Of a DNA stretch of 64,000 bases, positions 1 to 9,960 are shown one piece after another. The stretch lies in assembly GCF_963576545.1 (NCBI RefSeq), contig NC_083638.1, positions 3,947,619 to 4,011,618 on the forward strand, written 5' to 3'. Numbering within the stretch: the first letter of the stretch is position 1; each line of letters starts with the position of its first letter. Under the pieces are notes generated by a model that was not told where the DNA came from, ran no database searches, and saw only the letters and a list, made by a program, of their open reading frames with translations. The position numbers were made by a program, and so were the translations under genes. This DNA is from Limanda limanda (taxonomy: Eukaryota > Chordata > Actinopteri > Pleuronectiformes > Pleuronectidae).

Positions 1-2878
1 ACACGATGGGCAGCAGGAGCAGGTAGGTGACCTGCTTGCTTCTGGTGTCAGGCCACGCTAAAGACAGAGGCTCGTTCTCCTCCTCCTCTTCCTCCTCTTC
101 CTCCTCCTCCTCCTCCTCCTTTCTGTCGTCCTCGTCTTCACTCTCAGCCGAGTCGCCGCTGTCCTCGTCCTCAGCGCTGTCGTCCGAATCATCCGAGCCG
201 TCTGCTGAGGCTGCCGCCGCTGACGGAGGAGAAACACACGGTTTGTGGTTCTGAGCAGTGGTGTATAAAGTACTTGAAAGACATACTTGAGTAAAAGTAC
301 AGATATCTTACTTGAAAGTGACTCTGGTAAAAGTAAAGTCACCCGTCAGAAAATGACTTGAGTAAAAGTATTAGAGTGGCTCATAATTAAATGTACTTAA
401 GTATCAAAAGTAAAAGTACAAGTACCAAAATTAAAAGTGCTAAGTGATTTTTATAGTAGGCCTATACAGACACAAAACAACCGAAATTGTTCTCTTCAGG
501 ATTTATTTCACCTGCTGAAAAATTATAACAACACTATATATATAATGTATAATTTTTACAAATTTTGAACCCGAGATGCTGAGGTTAAAATAGTATTTGA
601 CAAGTGCATCTGAACTTCTAGAGACAACAAAGAATCAACTCAACAGAATAAACAAGTGGCTCTTGAGTCTACCTAAGATCACTAATAAACCAAAGTATAA
701 CCACTAAAAAAGTCTGTAAATATAACTAAACATGGACCTTTGATCAGTAGCAGGAGTGTTTAAACCAACTACTTCCAATATTTTCTTTAAGACAAGTTAA
801 CCACTTGCTGCTTGGAGCTTTGTATTTATGTGCAGATGTTGACACGAAGCAGGAAAGGGAAAACAAATGTGAATCGAAAAAGGAATACCTTCCAAAAATT
901 ATGTAAAGTCACCTAATAAAAGCCCAAAAAAAGCCAATTCATTTGCCTGAATAATAATCCTTCCAATTTCAATAGGGCCTCACGTGTGTCAGTGCCTGGG
1001 CCCTAATAATAAAGACTGCAGGAACTAGAGAGAGAGATGGAGAGAGAGAGAGAGAGATGGAGAGAGAGAGAGAGAGAGATGGAGAGAGAGAGAGGTGCGC
1101 CGTGCGTAAAGCTGCACGTTGTCCAACCTCCGCTGCTCGGGTAACGAGCCAGTTTTGAAAATGTAAGAAGTAGAAAGTACCGATATTTGTGCTCAAATGT
1201 AGCGAGTTAAAAGTCGTCAGGAAAATAAATACTCAAGTAAAGTACAGATATGTGAAAAATCTACTTCAGTACAGTAACAAAGTATTTCTACTTCGTTACT
1301 TCCCACCGCTTGGTTCTGAGTTGTGTGTTGAGTTGTGTAGCAGTCTGTGTAATTGGATCTGTAAATGTGTTGTTTTACATTTTTCAGAATCTTTTTCCAA
1401 ATCACACGTCAGCCATTAATCTACCGTTAATCTATGGAAGCATTTCATAAAGTTGATTTGTCTGCTCCCTTCATCTCTATCCGACATTTTCTTATCTATA
1501 ATACTTTCACTTCCGTTATGTTACAAACTGTTTCTTCTATTCAACGTGGATCATCTGTTGCACTTCTGTCCGTCCTGGCAGAGGAATCCTCACATGTGAC
1601 TCTCTGAGGTTTCTACAGTTTCTGTTTACAGGGTTTTTTGGTTTTGCTGTTAAGCGTGAAGAACAGAGGATGTCTCACCTCGTTAAGATCTATGAGATGT
1701 GATTTGTGAATATTATTATATATAAATAACATTGTATTGATCACTGGTATTGGCTCCATAAATCCAAAAAGCAGAAACGTCTTCAAATTAATATCCTTTT
1801 GAGAGCTTCGACACAAAATGGTTGTTACAGCAAAATACACACAACACAACCAAACACACAACAGGTTAACTGCAGAGTGTGTTGTGTGTTTGTACCTTGG
1901 ACTCGTCCGGTCGGTCGCTCGTCTTCTCGGTCGTCTCTTCTGCCTTTGGAGGCTGAGAGGTCGACGGCTCGGCTGCAGCGCCCCCTGGTGGACCAGCAGC
2001 AGCGGTGGCCTGTTCAGACTTTGGCCGTGAGTTGTATACAGTGATGAGACCCCAAGCCTTACACAGCATTTTATCCCCCCATCCCCAAAAAAGATTCCTC
2101 ATGCCCTTCGATTCATTTTCTGCTGCGTTTCACTCAAGGGATGTTATATAATGGTGGTGTCTCCCCCTCTCGCTCTCGAACACCACACTTTCTGCCCTTG
2201 CACCCCCTCCCCAATCTCTCTCTCTCTTCTTTATTTCCCCTTGTCTCTCTCTCTCTCTAGCGCGCTCTATCTCTCTCTCGCTCTATATTCCCCCCTCTCT
2301 CTCTCTCTCTCTCTCCCCTTCTCTATTTCCTATCCAGAGANNNNNNNNNNNNNNNNNNNNNNNNNNNNNNNNNNNNNNNNNNNNNNNNNNNNNNNNNNNN
2401 NNNNNNNNNNNNNNNNNNNNNNNNNNNNNNNNNNNNNNNNNNNNNNNNNNNNNNNNNNNNNNNNNNNNNNNNNNNNNNNNNNNNNNNNNNNNNNNNNNNN
2501 NNNNNNNNNNNNNNNNNNNNNNNNNNNNNNNNNNNNNNNNATCACAACCACACACAACAGGAAACGACACCGAGACGACTTCCCTGTTGCCGCTCTCACC
2601 TGGTCCGGCTCTCCGTGGCCCCGGGGTTCTAACGGCCCCCCCCCGAGGGCCCCGGCCTTTCGGAGGAAAACCAGCAGCAACAGTTTTATCTCCTGGATCC
2701 ACTGAGTTCTATTTCTTTTTTGTGTTATTGACTCATTTTGTGTTTGTTGTCACCAGTTTACAGTCGGGGGGTTTGGATTGATATATAACGACCGACAGAG
2801 GAAATCAAACCTGGTTTGTTTGGCTCCACATTGACAAATCTCAATGTTCCCACATAGAACTGAACAAGGAGCAGGGCT

Positions 2879-2949
<71 letters not shown>

Positions 2950-5900
2950 TTTCAGACACATTAGAAAATACCCGTTGTTCGGACGATGTCGCGTTAGGAA
3001 CTCAAACGGTTTAAAAGCTGCATCTTCCAGATAATAATAATTATTATTATTGGATTCATTTCTCGCTTTCTGGTAAAAAACTGCACAAAGTCGGCTCCTC
3101 TCGCTAAAGCTCCGCCCCCAAAACACTTGAATGAGCCTTGACTGACGACTGCTCGAGGACGACTGGCTTGATAACTTCTGAAGATGGTCTCTGCTTCGGG
3201 AGGGGGGGGGCACGACTCTCTGGCTTTATTCTGATGTTTCTGGTCAGTGTGAGGAGAAGAGCTGCAGCGGGAGACTAGAGCACAAGCAGAGAACATCTGA
3301 GTGAGAGCTTTCACACATCCTGCAGAGTGGTGACGCTCGGTCCAGCTGCAGCCGAGGCCTCCACCTCCTCACTGCTCCTCCTGGCTCCTCCTCAATGCTG
3401 CTCGTCCTCCCTGCTCGTCCTCCTCACTCGTCCTCCTCCCTCGTCCTCCTCCCTGCTCCTCCTGCTCCTCCTCCTCAGGGATAAGGAGCTTGCTCCTGCA
3501 GCACTCTGGCTCTGCTCCAGCTCTTATTAGCCTGTATTGAAAAGCTGATTAAGGATGAGCTGTGGCCGAGCACTGCGGGGGGGGGGGACGAGCTGAAGGT
3601 CGCCGCGGTTCAGTCACCTGAACTTACAGGAGCGGGGGGGGGGGCGGTGCTGGGTCACCGGGTCCAAGAGCTGCAGCGGTGACCGATTAGTCGACTGATA
3701 AATAATGAACGTTCGTCGTTTTCCAGCAGAAATATCAAAAGATCTCAAAGCTTTGAATTCTCAGAGGAGACAATAAGTTAATTTATCTATTTATTTTTGA
3801 TAAGTTATGATTAGAATAATATAACTGGTTGTTGTATCAACATGACCCACGACAAAATTGTTGTAATAATCTAAAATATGAAGTAAAAAATAGTCTCCAT
3901 GGGAGAAGCTTTAATCACTGATACACATTCATAAATTTAAATGTTTTTATATCTACATGATAATGTGATTATAACGTGAACGAGACTTTGAGACATAAAG
4001 TAAATAAAGTCACATAAATCTGATATTGACAATAATACAAATCATTTTTAATATTGCGTAATTGTCAAAATTTTAAGCTACTGCTACAAATCGAATTTTG
4101 TTTAAATCTGTTTTTATTAGTTTGACTGAGCATAATTCATTTGTGTGTTCGAATTTTTGGTTTATTCTCTAAATAAGTGAAGAGAGAAGCTTCCTCCTTC
4201 AAATCGTCCGACAGGAAACATCTGTTTTCTACGTGTGACGACAAAAGTTTGAAGATCGAATGTAAAAATTAAAAAAAATCTCATGTTTTGTCTCGTATTA
4301 AATTCCCAACCCGTCTCCCAGGAGGCTGTGGATTTGATATATCTGGATCTCAGGTGTTTGTGTTGTGGTCGTTACCTTCTCCCAGAGGATCCAGCGTGTG
4401 GATCATCAGCTGGAAGATGGTGCTGCGCAGCGACGTGTTGTGCAGCGAGGCCGAGCTGCCCCCCCGCTGCAGGACGGGACGAACCTGAGACCACAGACAC
4501 ACAACCTCAGGGACTCCAGTAACACACCAGCATGAAGACAGAAGCTGCATCACTCAGACACGTGTAAATAGTCTGATTTAGGCACTTCTGTTGTGTGACA
4601 TCTCATCCCTTTCAAAATAAAAGATGATATTAGAGTTCAAACTCCAGGAGCAGTAAAGTGACTTCACTCACCCGGAGTCTTGCTTCTGACGGCTGCTTGT
4701 GGAGTTGAGGGCGGCTCGGAGGAGGAGGAGGAGGAGGCTCAGGAGCAGGTTTGGGTTTTTCTTCTGGCGCTGGTGCAGGAGGAGGAGGAGCAGGAGGAGG
4801 AGGAAGAGCAGGAAGAGCAGGAGCAGGTGGAGGAGGTGGAGGCTGTGTAGCATCACTCTCCTGTAAAGTCAGACAAAATATGCTGAGTATCTCTTTGTAA
4901 TCGTCAATACAACCTTTATTTTTCTCTGTTTTATAGATTAAATATCACAACAAACAAAACATTTGATAATTCCAGTATTAAAATTGTGCTTTTTCCACTT
5001 TATCTACAACTCGTATTCACCAAATGATTAATTGAGAGAATAATTATCAAATGAATCAAGACCCACAGTACAGATCTAGACCATCACTTCCCTTTCATGC
5101 CAACAAATACAAGATAAAACTAGAATAAAAACACTTTCTCTTGAATCAGCAGCTCCTGGATCCTGTGTTTTAGATTCAGCAGGTTCTCGTCTCTGCTCTC
5201 ACTCAGAGATCAGACTAAACCAAACACCTGATTGTGGAAAACGACCAGAGATGAATCAGAGAAGCATCTTTTTGAATTCCAGTAATCTGGAGTGGTCGCT
5301 CCCCCCCCCCGGCTGAAGGACCTCAGGGCGGCTGCAGACGTGCCTGAGGGCGATTGGAGAATGTGCGTCTGACACTTGAAACCCTGGAACACCGCGGTGC
5401 ATCTTAACTACAGACTCAGACGTGAAGCTGCTGCGTGAAAACATGGATTCTGATGTGAACCCAGTCTCCACCGCTCGGTGACACCTGGACTCTTTCTGTC
5501 CAGCTTCAAAGGGCTGTCGCACAAATACGCTCGGTCACCTGCTCAGACCCACAATCCCTGTTTCCTCTCCGCACAACAGTCTCAGTCCTGAGGAGATGAA
5601 AGAGGAGCTCAGCGTGTGGAGGGAAGAGTTCCTGGAAACATCTGCAGCCCTTTTGTTTCACATCACTGTGGGCTCTTTGTTTCCAGGGGTTGTTGCAAAA
5701 ACTGTGTGAAATCACCACCTGATTGTGTTGTTTTTGTCCTTGTGTGTCGTCGTGTTCATGAGCTTTGAAGTTGGTAGAAGGAACAAACATGGACGCTGGT
5801 GATAAATTGTGTTTAGAGCTTTTAAACAACACACTCGCGAAAAAACCCACGAAGCAAATGATGTGGTCGTCGTTTCAACTTCAGATGCTTTTCATGTATT

Positions 5901-7335
5901 AACAAGTTTTTGCAAACATGAATTTGTGCGTCTGCAAATACGTGTTGACCTCTGACCTCCATGTGTGCGACTCCCATCACACCGAGGACCTAGATCTTCT
6001 CTATTAGCTCACAAATCTACAGCTGAGCAAGTTTTTTAAAGATGTAAAAGTAGAATTCAATTGAATATATACATTTCTATATTTTGTATTCAGACATTTT
6101 GTGTTTCTTCATGTGTGTTAATGTTAGAAATTAGATTTTTACATTGTCAAATTGCTCGAGTCTCCAAACCCAAAGAGATTCATGAACTCATTCATAGATG
6201 AGGAAACCAGTTACTATTCTTATTTAAGAAGTGTTGAACTTCACATCTGTATTTGACTTTTAAATCTACAACTCTAAACACTTTAGGTATTTTCTCTATC
6301 TCCTGCTGTGAACCTTCCCTCAGACACGCGTGTGATCGGGACTCTGACCTTCTCCGAGCCCTCGGCCGTCCACACCTTCACGATGCTCACGTGCTTGTTG
6401 AGCTGGCTCTTCACCGCCTGCTCGATCTGACCGTTGACCTTCATGAAGCTGACGTAGCCGACGTAGCCGAGCAGCAGCAGGAGGCTCTCCCACCACACGA
6501 TCACGCTGTCCAGGAAGAAGACCATGAGCATGATGAGGTCCAGGATGTAGAAGGTCACGTCCCGGAACAGCGGCCACCAGGTCAGGTGCAGCATCTCCCG
6601 GGAGAAGATGGCGCACATGCCGATCACGAAGAGGATGTTGAACACGGCCGAGCCCACGATGGTGCCGATGCCCACGTTGCTGTGGGAGATGAAGACGCCG
6701 ATCAGGGAGGTGAAGAGCTCGGGGGCGGAGCCTCCGGCCGCCATGAAGGTGGCGCCGGCCACGTCGTCAGAGATCTGCAGGCTGACGGTGATGACCTCCA
6801 GCGCAGGGACGAAGAACTCATCGCAGACGATGGCCAGGGCCACAAACATGTAGATCATGCCCAGGACGTGCAGCAGCACCCAGCCCTGCCGCCGCTGCTC
6901 CACTGAGAAGACGTCCTCGGGGAAATCGCCCTTCCTGCGAGGCGCCTGGGGAGGAGGAGCCGTGGCGTTGGGTGGAGGAGGAGGAGGAGGAGTCGGAGGA
7001 GGAGGTTTGGGGGGTTGAGGTTCTACGTAGATACACTGTTCGATGTCCGTCCGGTTGACGATCATCACGGGAGGAGGTCCGCTGCCCTCGGGGGGTGGGA
7101 CCACCTCCTCCTGCGTCTCGTTGGACGCCATCACCTCCCGAACTCTGACCTCCACCTCCTCCCCATCGCCTCCCTCTGCTCCCAGAGCGCCGTGCGACTG
7201 GGAGGAGCCTCTCAGCTCCGACAGCCGGGCCTTCAGGGTCAGGGTGTAGACGAAGCACAGCAGCACGCCTGAGACGAAGAAGAGGAGGCGGCCACGCCGG
7301 AGTCTCCTCCTCCTCGGGGGGGGGCGCACGTTCAT
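1..7335 (-). CDS. slc24a1: Na+/Ca2+,K+ exchanger, slc24a1-like (5' part of gene, C-terminal half off the left edge)
   Basis: Plasma-membrane exchanger that extrudes Ca2+ and K+ in return for Na+; NCKX1 serves photoreceptor outer segments. Visible coding exons are 7335-6349 (329 codons), 4860-4672 (63 codons), 4484-4376, and 219 to beyond base 1. The first ATG is at 7335. Residues 1-34 are Arg-rich followed by a signal-anchor helix. A Pro-rich extracellular part with N-glycosylation sites NET, NRT and NAT follows. The first transmembrane cluster carries the alpha-1 repeat, [15 protein letters not shown] at about residues 194-208. Exon 4860-4672 encodes a Pro-rich loop, and 4484-4376 reads [12 protein letters not shown]. 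The last exon is an Asp/Glu/Ser-rich loop with a run of 13 Glu, then [12 protein letters not shown], the conserved lead-in to the second cluster. Phases fit (0, 0, 1). The poly-Glu loop and HACD3 adjacency favour slc24a1, although several residues look like slc24a2. One or more small loop exons could lie in the 4376-219 intron or its assembly gap. Confidence 0.9.
256..1312. mobile_element. Non-autonomous hAT transposon (CAGTGGTG family), in an slc24a1 intron
   Basis: Starts CAGTGGTGTATAAAGTAC and ends in the family's other terminus, ACTTCCCACCGCTTG. It is flanked by the exact 8-bp duplication gttctgag (248-255 and 1313-1320), which is diagnostic of hAT insertion. Inside are an (AG)n tract (about 1028-1094) and, around 955-1015, an inverted piece of the GGGCCCGAGCACTGACA repeat seen again at 56126. 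There is no transposase ORF. The same family recurs at 16468-17070 and 36594-39320. Confidence 0.88.
1896..2009 (-). other. Possible additional slc24a1 loop exon (doubtful)
   Basis: A 38-codon open frame, Ala/Pro/Glu/Lys-rich and ending SDRPDESK, runs from a CAG (2012-2010) to a donor AAG|gtacaa at 1895. The composition suits the NCKX1 cytoplasmic loop. However, it would be phase 0 at both ends while its neighbours need phase 1, and its acceptor lacks a pyrimidine tract. It would need a further unseen exon on each side. Confidence 0.25.
2200..2540. other. CT-rich low-complexity tract running into a 200-base assembly gap
   Basis: About 140 bases of (CT)n-like sequence are followed by exactly 200 Ns (2341-2540). 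The round gap length suggests a placeholder. It falls inside the slc24a1 intron between the exons ending at 4376 and starting at 219, so a small exon could be hidden here. Confidence 0.95.
2880..2946. repeat. (TG)n microsatellite
   Basis: An uninterrupted TG run of about 33 units in the slc24a1 intron. The rest of 2541-4370 has CTC/CCT-rich low complexity at about 3350-3480 and AT-rich unique sequence, with no exon I can support. Confidence 0.95.
4861..6348. other. slc24a1 intron, no other feature seen
   Basis: The sequence between the Pro-rich exon and the large first coding exon. Short ORFs here have no recognisable domain or flanking splice sites. I see no repeat family. Confidence 0.6.
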
Positions 7336-7473
7336 CGCCCCTGGTGGTCTCGACTCCAGACAGGAAGCTACGTCAGATGCATCCCTGATGGTCCTCCATG
7401 GATCCGTGAGGCGAGAGGAGACACACACACCTGCACATTGTGCGTTTCATCCTTTCACTGCTGGCAGCTCCCG
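7336..7473 (-). other. slc24a1: 5' UTR portion of slc24a1 exon 2, with short upstream ORFs
   Basis: A strong acceptor (pyrimidine run then CAG, 7474-7490 on the minus strand) precedes this segment, which runs into the coding start at 7335. The segment contains upstream ATGs. The first, near 7450, opens a frame of about 25 codons that stops before the main start; a second ATG in that frame lies in the same uORF. No in-frame upstream ATG extends the main ORF: its apparent extension to 7428 begins with GTG. Exon assignment is by splice consensus only. Confidence 0.5.
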
Positions 7474-7544
7474 CCTGAAGAAAACAAACACACAACTGGT
7501 GTCATCATCCTGAACACATGTGGTTCCCTCTCAGAGGCAGGGAG

Positions 7545-7546
<2 letters not shown>

Positions 7547-7607
<61 letters not shown>
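7547..7607. repeat. (GT)n microsatellite
   Basis: About 30 GT units in intron 1 of slc24a1, just upstream of the exon 2 acceptor region on the minus strand. Confidence 0.95.
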
Positions 7608-7608
<1 letters not shown>

Positions 7609-7979
7609 TGCAGACAGCCACCTGTTACTATGGCTACATAATCACAGGCTTTGGATTCTCACAAAAAACATCGAAGACTCGTTAAACACGTAATAATAAA
7701 ACAGGGAACACAACCTGCGTCACACTTTGAAATTAACACAATTAAATCCAGAATTGCTTCTTAATTGAAAAGAACATGTGTTACAAGCGTGGACGCGCGC
7801 GCACGGGGAAGAACGTGATGAAATGCGCGTGCACGAAACGATAATTAGACGCAAACATTAAAACATCAGAGATGATTTAAAAAAATATAAAATAAAAAGC
7901 CTAACGGAGACATGCGCGTATTATCGGACAAGATTCAAGCTCACTGTCAATCTATGAAATATACAGACAGGCAGATGTT

Positions 7980-8022
7980 GTGTGCGTGCGTGTGTGTGCG
8001 TGTGTGTGTGTGTGTGTGCGTG

Positions 8023-8053
<31 letters not shown>

Positions 8054-8222
8054 CTGTGTGTGTGTGTGTGTGCTGGGGGTCTCACCTGCGGCACCTCGTC
8101 CCTCCAGCTGCTGACTCGGCTCTTCGTGGAGCTACAGGGAGGCTGGAGCGCGGATCAGCATTGTTCTGCTGCTGCTGCTAATGATGATGATGATGATGAT
8201 GATGAAGATGATGATGATGATA
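7980..8222. repeat. Interrupted (GT)n tract (7980-8072) and (GAT)n tract (8179-8222)
   Basis: Two simple repeats flank the putative slc24a1 exon 1. Their translations (Cys/Val and Asp/Met runs) are artefacts. From 8223 to 8940 the sequence is AT-rich and intergenic, without a recognisable gene. Confidence 0.9.
8086..8170 (-). other. slc24a1: Probable non-coding exon 1 of slc24a1
   Basis: On the minus strand the segment ends in GCCGCAG followed by the donor gtgagacc at 8085-8078, the best donor upstream of exon 2. There is no ORF that joins the exchanger. The upstream boundary is a guess, and RNA evidence would settle it. Confidence 0.35.
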
Positions 8223-8952
8223 AGAGGATTATCACCTCTCACCCTCCGCACACAGACCGGTATCAATACGCCAACGTTCAGAGCCGGAGAAACGTGGAGG
8301 GACTGGAGGAGTCAGGTCTGGGTTTGGGGGAGTGGTCGAGCTGCAGCCTCGTTATTAATGTTTTTATTATTACGATTATAAAAGATACACGTTTGGTTTA
8401 GCAGGACAACAATTCACATGGAACAACTTTTCATGTCCCTTGGAAATGTTGTGTGTTCTGCCTGAGCAGAGGAGCTGGGTGAAGATAAGTCAACTGTATG
8501 AATAAGAGCTGAAATGATAAATCAAAATTACATTTCTAATAACTTTTATGATAACTTTAATGACCAAATAACCACATTTACAAAACAATTCAAATGAGAC
8601 AAATGACAATAAATCATCCTGGAAAATAGCACTGGACTGAACCAGGATATCACACTGCAGCTTGAACCCCAGAATGGAAATTAAATCAAAACAAATTCAG
8701 AATTGGTTAAATTGATTCGTTATTTCTGATCCTTCTTCATGGGAGTGAAGTTAAAAAAAAAGTAAATAATTAAAAATGTATCATACTGCAATCTTCCAAT
8801 GAGAGAGAAACAACATATACCAACAATAAACTACAAACAAAAGTATTATTTCACTATTATTTTTTAAGTATTTCCCTTTAAAACAATATCCAGAAGCCAA
8901 TATGACTTGAAAAGAAGAATAACAACCCACGTCTGATATAAGAATTCTGAAG

Positions 8953-9960
8953 TTTATTCATTTGGTCAGGAACCTTTCAGACATAAAATGGGTTCACAGA
9001 GATAAATAGAAACAAATACAGTGAACAAATGGAAAATTACACAACCCACAAACATAAAAATAAATAAAAAAGGAAAATCAAGCCACTCAGGTTTCAAACA
9101 GATGTTGGTTAAACAATGGAAACGTTTGGGTGAACGGCTCAATAACAATCCTCATTAAATTAGTGTTGACGAATCAAGGGAACTGGATTTTGACTTCACC
9201 ACAAATCGCTCCGGACACTGGGAACAATGGTTTTCATGTCCTGGTACAAACTGACCAACACCTTCATCCAACACATGTAAAAGAATCTGAACAGATGTTT
9301 ATTCACTTCATTGCAAAACGTAAACTTGCTGTTGGTTCCAGCAGGAATCTATTAATCTATCTATAAATCTAAAATTAACTGGAAGAGAGAATCTTCACAT
9401 CGTGGTCTGCAAACAAGAACCGTTTTCAAATGCCCTGGTTCCAATGTTTGAGAATTTATCGTCCTCTGACAAAAAACATTAGATCTATGAAGTCCTTTGC
9501 ATTCATCTTGTTTTAGAATCCTGCTCTGAATCCCCTGATAAGGAAACATCCTTCAACAGAGCGTTAACAAGCAACAACAATGTAAAACATACGAGGGACA
9601 TCTCATTTTGACTGTAACTAATGTGTGACTGGTAACAAGTAGTTAAAAGAACATGAATCATCGTTGAAATCTTTTAGAAATATATTTGAACCATCAAGAA
9701 CACGATTCCCGATGAAACCATTTGGTACGTTGGAATGTTCCTAAATGTTTTTTCTAGGTCAGAGACTGTTGCATTTCTAATGAAAACATGATTAAAATAT
9801 TCCTTCATTGCGGATTTTCAACTTTTGTGAAATGTGAGAAAGGAGAAAAGATACAAGGATATGACAATAAGTGTAAACTCTCCCGAGATCAGAAAGAAAG
9901 AAAGATGAGAAAAGGCAGAAAACAGGAGAACAGCAGGTTCTTCTTCAGGTGGACGTCGGG
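8953..9960 (-). terminator. hacd3: hacd3 3' UTR with polyadenylation signal at 8953-8958
   Basis: The minus strand reads AATAAA at 8958-8953, about 1 kb beyond the hacd3 stop codon, with no nearer gene. The UTR is AT-rich and has no credible ORF. The transcript end would be near 8930-8945. Confidence 0.55.

Noticed and set aside
27..254. Plus-strand poly-serine ORF
   Set aside because: It is the antisense of the slc24a1 acidic exon; the minus strand reads into the conserved NEPLSLAWP sequence.
1865..2102. Confident extra slc24a1 exon at 1896-2009
   Set aside because: The phases do not match the neighbouring exons and the acceptor is poor; kept only as a low-confidence feature.
2283..2702. 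ORFs running through 2341-2540
   Set aside because: They translate a run of Ns and cannot be assessed.
6253..6906. Plus-strand 217-codon His/Asp/Glu-rich ORF, and other ORFs over 6320-7272
   Set aside because: Shadows of the slc24a1 first coding exon, whose frame matches the exchanger family over 190 residues.
7336..7428. N-terminal extension of slc24a1 to 7428
   Set aside because: The extension begins at GTG. The first in-frame ATG is at 7335, and a strong acceptor at 7474 makes the rest 5' UTR.
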